From Calditrichota bacterium (lineage in GTDB: Bacteria > Calditrichota > Calditrichia > RBG-13-44-9 > J042), in contig JAADJD010000029.1 of NCBI GenBank assembly GCA_013150955.1, positions 1-29,572 of the forward strand: DNA of 29,572 nt, given 5' to 3'. The position numbers and the translations under genes were made by a program. A model generated the notes under the pieces. That model was not told where the DNA came from, did not search any database, and worked only from the letters and a program-made list of their open reading frames with translations. Below are positions 22,983-29,572 of the stretch, piece after piece. The first letter of the stretch is position 1, and each line of letters begins with the position of its first letter.

Positions 22983-25900
22983 GTGAGTACTGTTTTGAAC
23001 CGATATGGACATCAGGGCCGATGGCTGCTGGTTTTACTGGGATGGGTGCTTCTCCCGATGGCCGCCGCTGCCGGTGCGGGCAATATCCAGTATCCCCGTA
23101 CCGGCTTCAAACTCAATAAGGAAGTCACCATTCCTCTGGTACTGTCCATTGTTCAGGATAATAAAGGGTTTTTGTGGTTCGGTAACGATAATGGCCTGTT
23201 TCGCTACGATGGCTACCGGTTAAAACGTTATGCGTATTCCCCCAATGATCCCAATTCGTTAACCACCTCCGTGGTGAGTCGCATTTTCTTCGAACATCCG
23301 GATTATTTGTGGATCCGTTCCGGTTTAAGTGGCCTCAACCGCATTCACCTCAAAACGCACCGGATTGCGTATTTTTATCATAACCCGAATAATGATTCCA
23401 CCATTTCGTCCAATCGGTTATTTCACATTTTTCAGGGCATTTCGGGAACGTTATGGTTTTTCACCATAAGAGGCATCGATCGCTTTTACCGGAAGATCGA
23501 TCCCCGGACAGGGCAGCTTGTGGAATATTTCCTCAATGCAGGAAGACCTCGCTTGCTAACATTTGAACATTTCATTCAACAAAACTGGCAATTATTACGA
23601 AACAAAGACGTTGCCTTGATTTTTGGGGCACCGAACAACAAATCCTTTTTTGTATTCCATCCGCGACGGGAAGTGTGTTACGAAGTTCAGGTGCCGGAAA
23701 CATTGTTCCCCAGGCCGTTTTCGATATTATGCACTTTTGTGGATGAACGACATCGTCAGTTATGGATCGGTGGAACGAATGGCCTGCTACTCTGCATCGA
23801 TCTGGTCAGCAAATCGTGGGAAATCGTTCCCCTGCTGCAGTGGTTCCCTGAACTGCAATCCGTGAACATCGAGATTATCTGGATCGATTCCAGGGATCGC
23901 ATCTGGTTATTTACCGAACGAATGGGGATTCTGGTACTGGATCGTGATGAGCGTACCCTGTTGCGCTATTTTGATGATGGATCGTCCCAGCCACTTTTAC
24001 ACGGAAAGCGCATCACGGCATTTTTATACGACCGATCCGGAATTTTGTGGGTGGCCACGGATGTGGGGATAAACAAACTGATTCTGGATCAGCCGCCATT
24101 TCTGCATGTTCGTCCCTTCCCTCAGGTTGCGGAGAACGCGGCCGTGAATAATTGTCAGGCCCTGGCAGTGGATCCCCAGCAATATCTGTGGATTGCTGCA
24201 GACCGTCGGATACACCGCATGCACATTCCCACACTGACATTTGAATATGATTTGCAAAACCGCTGGATTACCCGTGGCTTTCCGCGGAATAAAATTATTA
24301 AAACCCTCTTTGTCGATTCGCGCGGAGATGTCTGGATTGGCTTGAATTCGTCCAGATTATTCCGTTACCGCCCTCAAACGGGTGCAATGGATGTATATCA
24401 AATACCTGGCGGGGAGTACAAGCTGGTGCGTAGCATTATGGAAGATCCTCAGGGTTTTTTGTGGATTGGAGTGGATTTCCCGCATGGGGGGATTTTTAAA
24501 CTGGATCCGGAAACAGGTAACATGCAATCGTTTCTGCCTGAACCAGGGAATCCACGCGCCCCCACATCCAGTCAGGTCTGGCGGGTGATGAAAGATCGCC
24601 GGGGTTATTACTGGTTTACCTATTGGGGCGACGGGGTGGATGTGTACGATCCCCGAACGGGAAGATTTTACAACTTTCGTTACCAGAAGAACGATCCCCA
24701 TTCCATCAGCTCCAATTATGTGACCAGCATTGCGGAGACCTCGGATGGTACCGTCTGGCTGGGAACCTGGGATGGGGGATTGAATAAGGTGGAGTCTTTT
24801 ACTCCCGCGGAAGCGGATGGGGCGTCGGGGATTTCGATCCGGTTTAAACGTTATACGGAAAGCGAGGGGCTGGATGCCAGCAACCAGGTGGGGGTGATTG
24901 TGGTGGATCTGCGGGATCATTTGTGGCTGGTCACCGGAAATGGCCTGACGCGGTTCGATCCCCAGAGTGAACGGTTTAAGGATTATTCCCTGGACGATGG
25001 ATTACAATCCCGCATGTTCAATGTCAATGCCTTTGCCCAATCGCCAAACGGTACCCTGTTTTTTGGTGGAACCAACGGATTTAACGTTTTTCATCCCGAT
25101 AGTTTTCAGCTTAACCGCCATGTTCCACCGGTGGTGATTACAGGATTGACCGTTATGGGAGAACCCGCCCCACTGGATACGGTGATTTATTATAAGAAGC
25201 GTGTGAAGATTCCCTACAAGTCCAAGGTCTTTTCCATCGAGTTTTCCGCGCTGGATTTCCGGGCACCTGAAAATAATCAATTTCAGTACATGCTGGAAGG
25301 CTTCGATACTCAATGGACGAACAGCGGAAAACGGCGGTATGTCACCTACACCAATCTGGATCCAGGGGAATACGTTTTTCGGGTGCGGGCGGCCAATAAT
25401 GATGGGGTATGGAATACCACCGGTGCCCGGTTGACCATTGTCATTACACCGCCCTGGTATCGTACCTGGTGGGCGTTCTTGATTTACAGTGTGCTGGGCG
25501 GGTTGTTGCTGCTGGCTGTTCGCTGGGGCATTGTTAATCGCCGGCAGTTGATGCACCTGCGTGCGCGCAAGATCTCGCATTACAAGCTGATGAGTGTGCT
25601 GGGTGAAGGGGGCATGGGGGTGGTTTACAAATCCCTGGATCTGAATACCCGGCGGGTGGTGGCGCTCAAACTGTTAAATAAGGATTTGTTAAGTGACCCC
25701 GAAAATCGGAACCGTTTTGCTAACGAAGGCCGTCTGCTGCAATCCTTTTCCCATCCCCACATTGTGAAGGTCTATGAAGTCGGCGAAACCGAAACTCAGG
25801 GTTTTATTGCCATGGAATACCTGACCGGGGGCACGCTAAAGGATTATCTGACCCGGCACCATCCGCTTCCCTTGCAGGAGGTGCGGCGATTTTTGCTGCA

Positions 25901-26378
25901 GATTGCCGATGGATTGCTGGCCATTCACCAGCAGGGGATCGTGCATCGCGATCTGAAACTGGCCAATATCATGCTGGACGAAGAAAACAACATTCGCATC
26001 ATGGACTTTGGGCTTTCCAAATCGCACCTGATTGCCACCATGACCAATCTGGGAACGGTCATTGGCACGCTGGGGTATGTGGCGCCGGAACAGATTACTG
26101 GGGTTCAGGTGGATCATCGGGTGGATATTTTTTCATTCGGGGTGATCATGTACGAGCTGCTGACCGGCGAGATGCCATTTAAAGGCGAGAATGAGATGGC
26201 CATGATTCACGCCATTTTCAATACCCAGCCGCCACCGCCGTCTGCCCTCAACCGGCGCCATGGTATCCGGGAGTGGGATGAAATCGTCATGAGTTGCCTG
26301 GCGAAAAATCCCACCCAGCGCTTTCGCTCGGTGGAGGAAATCATCGCCCGGCTGCAGCAGGTGGAAGTGGTCGTCTGA
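22983..26378 (+). CDS. Periplasmic propeller/Y_Y_Y sensor fused to a Ser/Thr protein kinase
   Basis: 1131 residues starting with GTG. A signal peptide or anchor (about 12-32) is followed by about 14 propeller blades with the Reg_prop motif (KGFLWFGNDNGLFRYDG, SGILWVATDVGINKL, DGTVWLGTWDGGLNKV and others), enough for two seven-bladed propellers. A Y_Y_Y domain follows at about 740-825 (FSIEFSALDF, QYMLEGFDTQW, YTNLDPGEYVFRVRAAN). One membrane helix is at about 829-851. The cytoplasmic part is a complete Hanks-type kinase: Gly loop GEGGMG near 874, VALKLL lysine near 895, HRDLKLAN with Asp990, DFG at 1008-1010, APE near 1034, and DIFSFGVIMYELLTGEMPF. All key residues are present. The sensor half is that of hybrid two-component sensors (HTCS), where a histidine kinase is expected. 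It probably couples a periplasmic ligand, perhaps a glycan, to Ser/Thr phosphorylation. Only 37 bases separate its stop from that of the convergent DctP gene. Confidence 0.92.
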   Translation: MSTVLNRYGHQGRWLLVLLGWVLLPMAAAAGAGNIQYPRTGFKLNKEVTIPLVLSIVQDNKGFLWFGNDNGLFRYDGYRLKRYAYSPNDPNSLTTSVVSRIFFEHPDYLWIRSGLSGLNRIHLKTHRIAYFYHNPNNDSTISSNRLFHIFQGISGTLWFFTIRGIDRFYRKIDPRTGQLVEYFLNAGRPRLLTFEHFIQQNWQLLRNKDVALIFGAPNNKSFFVFHPRREVCYEVQVPETLFPRPFSILCTFVDERHRQLWIGGTNGLLLCIDLVSKSWEIVPLLQWFPELQSVNIEIIWIDSRDRIWLFTERMGILVLDRDERTLLRYFDDGSSQPLLHGKRITAFLYDRSGILWVATDVGINKLILDQPPFLHVRPFPQVAENAAVNNCQALAVDPQQYLWIAADRRIHRMHIPTLTFEYDLQNRWITRGFPRNKIIKTLFVDSRGDVWIGLNSSRLFRYRPQTGAMDVYQIPGGEYKLVRSIMEDPQGFLWIGVDFPHGGIFKLDPETGNMQSFLPEPGNPRAPTSSQVWRVMKDRRGYYWFTYWGDGVDVYDPRTGRFYNFRYQKNDPHSISSNYVTSIAETSDGTVWLGTWDGGLNKVESFTPAEADGASGISIRFKRYTESEGLDASNQVGVIVVDLRDHLWLVTGNGLTRFDPQSERFKDYSLDDGLQSRMFNVNAFAQSPNGTLFFGGTNGFNVFHPDSFQLNRHVPPVVITGLTVMGEPAPLDTVIYYKKRVKIPYKSKVFSIEFSALDFRAPENNQFQYMLEGFDTQWTNSGKRRYVTYTNLDPGEYVFRVRAANNDGVWNTTGARLTIVITPPWYRTWWAFLIYSVLGGLLLLAVRWGIVNRRQLMHLRARKISHYKLMSVLGEGGMGVVYKSLDLNTRRVVALKLLNKDLLSDPENRNRFANEGRLLQSFSHPHIVKVYEVGETETQGFIAMEYLTGGTLKDYLTRHHPLPLQEVRRFLLQIADGLLAIHQQGIVHRDLKLANIMLDEENNIRIMDFGLSKSHLIATMTNLGTVIGTLGYVAPEQITGVQVDHRVDIFSFGVIMYELLTGEMPFKGENEMAMIHAIFNTQPPPPSALNRRHGIREWDEIVMSCLAKNPTQRFRSVEEIIARLQQVEVVV

Positions 26379-26415
26379 ATCTCCGCCCATTCCCTCCGCC
26401 AACAAAACGGTGGAT

Positions 26416-27543
26416 TTACCGCATTAACACATTGTAATACATCTTTTCGGACACCGTTGCCCATTCCCCCACACGCTGCTGGAATTGATGGAAGGATTGA
26501 TATACCTTCTTGCTGAAGGGATCTTTTTCCACCACTTCCTGGATCACTTCCTGTGACAACTGGCGAAATTTCTCCAGTACATCGTCGGGGAATTTTTTGA
26601 TCTGGACTTTTCCTTCTGCCAGGATTTTTTGCAGATATTCGGTGTTTTTGGATTCAAATTCCGAAAGCACCCAGGTGTTCAAGCGCCAGGCCGCCACGCG
26701 AATGATGTGTTGCAAATCCGTTGGTAATTGCTCGAAAGCCGCTTTGTTGCAGATCAGTTCTGTGACCGTGCCCGGTTCGTGCCAGCCGGGATAGTAGTAA
26801 TATTTCGCGATCCGGTGGAATCCCATCAGGTAATCGTGGTAGGGGCCGATCCATTCCGTCGCATCAATGACCCCGCGTTCCAGGTTGGTATAAATTTCTC
26901 CCCCTGCAGAAAGAATGGCCGAGCCTCCGGCTTTTGCGATGACTTTTCCGCCCAATCCGGGAATCCGCATTTTCAATCCTTTCAAATCTTCCAGGGAATG
27001 GATTTCTTTATTGAACCATCCACCCATTTGCACGCCGGTGTTACCGCCGGGGAAGGGCACCAGGTTAAACTGGGCATAAAGTTCGCGCCATAATTCCATG
27101 CCGCCACCAGCATCAATCCAGGCGTGCATTTGCTGGGCATTCATCCCGAACGGAACCGCGGCAAAGAATTGAGCCGCCGGGGCCTTGCCAGCCCAGTAGT
27201 AAGACGCCCCGTGCCCCATCTCCGCCACTCCCTGGCTGACGGCATCGAACACCTGAAGGGGAGGAACCAGTTCGCCTCCCCCATAGACTTTTATTTTTAA
27301 TCGTCCCGCAGACATATCCTCCACCCATCTGGCGAAGTGCTCCGCACCCTCGCCCAGGGCAGGGAAATGAGGTGGCCAGGTGGTCACCATCTTCCATTCG
27401 AACGTTTTGTTGGTAATCACGGCCGGAGCTTTCCCGGAGGGAGCCTCGTTCTGGCGGGCACAACCCATGGCCAGCAGGGGACTGCTCCAGATCACTGCCT
27501 TTCCCAGAGTACCCAGAAATTGACGCCGCTTGATTCCCGACAT
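26416..27543 (-). CDS. TRAP transporter substrate-binding lipoprotein, DctP/TakP family
   Basis: 375 residues. The N-terminus has a twin-arginine-type signal (KRRQFLGTLGKAV) followed by a lipobox, LLAMGC, so the protein is probably exported folded and lipid-anchored. The body fits the DctP family: FEWKMVTTWPPHFPALGEGAE, VYGGGELVPPLQVFDAVSQG, GGWFNKEIHSLEDLKGLKMR, IPGLGGKVIAKAGGSAI, TEWIGPYHDYLMGFH. Similarity is closest in style to TakP, the 2-oxo-acid binder. No DctQ or DctM membrane gene is in the window. Start: AGGAG lies 8 bases before the ATG at 27543; the GTG at 27552 is too close to it. A good promoter (27574-27602) lies just upstream. The protein ends with a helix typical of the family. 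Confidence 0.9.
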   Translation of the reverse strand: MSGIKRRQFLGTLGKAVIWSSPLLAMGCARQNEAPSGKAPAVITNKTFEWKMVTTWPPHFPALGEGAEHFARWVEDMSAGRLKIKVYGGGELVPPLQVFDAVSQGVAEMGHGASYYWAGKAPAAQFFAAVPFGMNAQQMHAWIDAGGGMELWRELYAQFNLVPFPGGNTGVQMGGWFNKEIHSLEDLKGLKMRIPGLGGKVIAKAGGSAILSAGGEIYTNLERGVIDATEWIGPYHDYLMGFHRIAKYYYYPGWHEPGTVTELICNKAAFEQLPTDLQHIIRVAAWRLNTWVLSEFESKNTEYLQKILAEGKVQIKKFPDDVLEKFRQLSQEVIQEVVEKDPFSKKVYQSFHQFQQRVGEWATVSEKMYYNVLMR

Positions 27544-27573
27544 AAGCCACACTCCTTATTTTTGCCTGCTGGA

Positions 27574-27602
27574 ATTATACAATGGAACCACCAAACCTGC
27601 AA
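27574..27602 (-). promoter_or_regulatory. Sigma-70-type promoter of the DctP/TakP gene
   Basis: On the minus strand TTGCAG (27602-27597), a 17-base spacer, then a perfect TATAAT (27579-27574). The transcript would start near 27566, giving a leader of about 23 bases before the ATG at 27543. Confidence 0.65.
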
Positions 27603-27691
27603 CAAGCGGCAAAAGTTCGTGTGGATTGATTGGAGATTTCGGCAATTTTTGACAAAGACCCTCTTCACGGCTTAATCGTATTCACCTTAAA

Positions 27692-27845
27692 CCCGGATGA
27701 TGCAATGGCCTACGAATGACACGCATTAAAACGAACAAAAATAATAAAATCCATTTGATGATATCCGGCTGAACATAGATTCCGGGGGGTATTCGCGATT
27801 TTGTAGATATGTTTTGGGGTCATTCACGTGTAATATATTATTTGT
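27692..27845. repeat. 160-bp dispersed repeat, copy G (inverted)
   Basis: Opens GATGATGCAATGGCCTACGA with arm AATGACACGCATTAAAACG. Core ATATCCGGCTGAACATAG. Closes GTCATTCACGTGTAATATAT. The order of segments is the reverse complement of copies A, B, C, E and F. The closing arm is worn. Confidence 0.7.
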
Positions 27846-27865
27846 GCTAATGAAAAATCATTGAT

Positions 27866-27903
27866 ATTAACTCCTGGCTTTAGCCAGGTGAATGGATAAC
27901 GTA
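27866..27903 (-). repeat. Second palindrome family (CTCCTGGC hairpin), copy 2
   Basis: The hairpin CCTGGC-ttta-GCCAGG (27873-27888) with flanks that, read on the minus strand, give ACGTTATCCATT before and TTAAT after it, the same as the copy at 10726-10762 in the opposite orientation. Again it lies between two copies of the 160-bp repeat (G and H). Confidence 0.7.
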
Positions 27904-27911
27904 GAGAATTA

Positions 27912-28072
27912 ATCCCAGATGATGCAATAGCCTACGAATGACACGAATTAACGCGAACAAAAACAAAAAAATCCGTTTGATTATATCCAGATGAAAAATG
28001 TGTTTCGGGATTTAATCGCTATTTTGTTGATATTTTTCGGATTCATTCGCGTGATTCGCGGTTTCATTAATT
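27912..28072. repeat. 160-bp dispersed repeat, copy H (inverted)
   Basis: Opens CCCAGATGATGCAATAGCC with arm TACGAATGACACGAATTAAC. Core TATATCCAGATGAAAAATG then TGTTTCGGGATTTAATCGC. Closes GATTCATTCGCGTGATTCGC and GGTTTCATTAATT. It ends about 12 bases from the serpin stop codon, so serpin transcripts would read into it. Confidence 0.8.
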
Positions 28073-28083
28073 GACCGGCGTTT

Positions 28084-29319
28084 TCAGGATGCGGGATTCA
28101 TCACCACGCCCATGAAGATGATGGTATTGGCCTGGTTTTCCCGGATCAGGAACAGAAAGGGGCGGTTTACGGCAATCACTGGCGGAACGCTCACAACGTC
28201 AAACAGGATGGCCGTCACCGCAGCGGCTTCTGTGCCCTTTTCATCTACCTGAACGGCAGCACTATGGCTCACCCGAGAAATGAACAGCCTCTTGTCCGAT
28301 ATACCGGAAAAATCCGCCTGGTCGGGATGAAAAGCAACGGCCATTCCCATGGCCTTCAGGATGTCGTTTAATGTTGTGTTAAACGTGTACTTGAATTTTG
28401 GGAGATACAGATCGGCTTTTATGGAGTCCAGTTGCTGAAAATATGTCGTCAGGGTTTCCGGGGTAAGCTGCTGAATGACGTCCAGCAACGAAGTAGACTC
28501 CTCGGGCAGGAAGATGGTCATGCGGAAACGCCTGTTGCCGTAAGGTAGATCGACGATGGTGCCCCATTCCGTTTGAGTACGAAACACGGTTCCCTCCCGA
28601 TACATGGTCGGGACGGTAATTTCTTCCCCGGTGGCCAGATAAAAGGGACGTTCTTCCGTATCGCTGGCCGAAAAGGGGTATGACCACATCCCTTTAAAAT
28701 AAATGGCGTTGATTAAGAAGAGCATTGTATCGTCGGAGATTTTATCCACAATTTTACGAATCATCCCATTGGTCTGGGTACTTGCCCAGTTGTTAATGGT
28801 TTGCATGGCCAGCGGAGATTGGAAATCCAGGGCGGCAATTTCTGCAAAGTAGTATTTTGCCAGAACCTGCATAAAGGGGGACTTAATGGGAAAGCCCTTC
28901 CGGTAAAACAGGCTGTTTGCAATTTTAAATTCCACCGCCGGGTCCAGCTCCATAAGCAATTGGATCAGAGAGTGAGAATAGGTATTGATGGCCTCCAGGT
29001 TCATGTCCTGGAATTGGAGGGTGTTGTAAATCGCCTCGTAAGTTTCCCCGTAGGCACCGTTTAAAGCCATCGATAGGGCCAGCGAAATGCTGAGCGGGGA
29101 AACAAAGATGTTCTTTTGCCGGGGAATTTCCTGGTCACTTAATCGTTGAAACAACTGAATAGCAAAATGGTTGGAGGATTGAATCAGCTGCAGCTCCTCT
29201 GGAGTGAAAGGGCGATTTTTTAGATCCGGAGATTCGATGGAGGAGATTGGGGTATTGTCGCACTGGATCAGAAAAAGCCCCAGAATAAAAATCACCCATA
29301 ACCTGCTTCGCGAAATCAT
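28084..29319 (-). CDS. Lipoprotein serpin (serine protease inhibitor)
   Basis: 411 residues, about the normal serpin length. The signal ends FLIQC, with Cys20 as the probable lipid anchor. Serpin landmarks follow in order: NHFAIQLFQRL, NIFVSPLSISLALSMALNGA, INNWASTQTNGMIRKIV, LINAIYFKGMWSYPF, VDLPYGNRRFRMTIFLP, FKYTFNTTLNDILKAMGM, HSAAVQVDEKGTEAAAVTA and VNRPFLFLIRENQANTIIFMG. The hinge KGTEAAAVTA has the small residues needed for an inhibitory serpin. The loop from Gly362 to the PP pair aligns without gaps with alpha-1-antitrypsin, placing Val376 at P1 and Ser377 at P1'. Val at P1 suggests an elastase- or subtilisin-like target. AGGAGG lies about 7 bases before the ATG. A 20-base palindrome lies 25 bases upstream. 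It probably protects the envelope from proteases, its own or foreign. Confidence 0.93.
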   Translation of the reverse strand: MISRSRLWVIFILGLFLIQCDNTPISSIESPDLKNRPFTPEELQLIQSSNHFAIQLFQRLSDQEIPRQKNIFVSPLSISLALSMALNGAYGETYEAIYNTLQFQDMNLEAINTYSHSLIQLLMELDPAVEFKIANSLFYRKGFPIKSPFMQVLAKYYFAEIAALDFQSPLAMQTINNWASTQTNGMIRKIVDKISDDTMLFLINAIYFKGMWSYPFSASDTEERPFYLATGEEITVPTMYREGTVFRTQTEWGTIVDLPYGNRRFRMTIFLPEESTSLLDVIQQLTPETLTTYFQQLDSIKADLYLPKFKYTFNTTLNDILKAMGMAVAFHPDQADFSGISDKRLFISRVSHSAAVQVDEKGTEAAAVTAILFDVVSVPPVIAVNRPFLFLIRENQANTIIFMGVVMNPAS

Positions 29320-29343
29320 GGGATAACCTCCTGGTTAAATTTA

Positions 29344-29363
29344 ATAAGAATATAAATTCTTAT
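29344..29363. promoter_or_regulatory. Palindrome upstream of the serpin gene
   Basis: ATAAGAAT-ataa-ATTCTTAT, a perfect 8+8 inverted repeat 25-44 bases before the serpin start. It may be an operator over the promoter or part of it (the spacer and right arm are AT-rich). No clear -35 was identified. Confidence 0.4.
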
Positions 29364-29403
29364 GTCTTTCCGGACAAAATGTTTCTGAAGACAGACCATC
29401 GAA

Positions 29404-29572
29404 CCCGGATAATGCATTCGTCCAGGAATCATGCAAAGAGTACGAACAAAAATAATCCCAAATTACGCTTTAGACCACGAATTGCACGAATTAACACAAA
29501 TGAAAACAATAAAATCCATTGTTTTAGATCTGTATGAAAATTCGCTTCGAGGTTTATTCATGATTTCATTGA
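29404..29572. repeat. Compound 160-bp repeat copy, running off the window end
   Basis: A first fragment, CCCGGATAATGCATTCGTCC to about 29458, is interrupted. It is followed by TTTAGACCACGAATTGCACG and AATTAACACAAATGAAAAC, core TGTATGAAAATTCGCTTCG, and the start of a closing arm. It continues past position 29572. Confidence 0.65.

Overview
The window looks like chromosome from a Gram-negative bacterium of the FCB side of the tree (Calditrichota, KSB1 or Ignavibacteria-like); the exact phylum is an inference. The main evidence is three secreted proteins that end in the same type IX-style sorting tail (a YPNPFNP motif, then a GVYxYR segment, then RKMxLL-K/R at the very end). Other support comes from outer-membrane barrel candidates, several lipoproteins, and a large propeller sensor of the kind common in that group. 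No rRNA, tRNA, CRISPR or phage structural module was seen.

Layout. 1-778 is a dispersed-repeat copy and gene-free DNA. 779-3136 holds a probable two-gene unit: a surface protein with an S74 (endosialidase-type) chaperone domain, then a small sorting-tail protein. 3137-6490 is a striking island. An IS200-like/REP-associated HUH transposase (4807-5259) sits between blocks of GC-rich tandem units of about 390 bp, each made of several hairpin classes. The units appear to be internally deleted relatives of the transposase-bearing element. 6731-10227 has a lipoprotein trypsin-like protease, a lipoprotein M48 metalloprotease and a crotonase-family protein. 10228-11021 is repeat-rich and gene-poor.

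11022-17041 is a run of four minus-strand envelope genes: an LVIVD-repeat protein with sorting tail, a CsgG-like protein, a BNR/Ycf48-like propeller with sorting tail, and a DUF6588-like barrel. Next to them at 17778 is a divergent GAF-type sigma-54 activator. The shared intergenic region has a sigma-54-like -24/-12 element and several copies of a TGTTGTTTACA-type inverted repeat, which suggests the activator drives the barrel gene and perhaps its neighbours.

19620-22982 is low in genes: a possible gene remnant, one barrel candidate, a half receiver domain that has lost its phosphorylation residues, an orphan terminator and many repeat copies. 22983-26378 encodes the most unusual protein: a two-propeller plus Y_Y_Y periplasmic sensor joined through one membrane helix to a complete Ser/Thr protein kinase, where this architecture normally carries a histidine kinase. 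It converges on a Tat-type DctP/TakP substrate-binding lipoprotein. The window closes with a lipoprotein serpin whose reactive loop aligns without gaps to alpha-1-antitrypsin and predicts Val at P1.

A quasi-palindromic element of about 160 bp (arms resembling CGAATNACNCGAATNAA) recurs about a dozen times in the intergenic gaps, in both orientations. A second palindrome (CTCCTGGC-tgaa-GCCAGGAG) lies between copies of it at two distant places.
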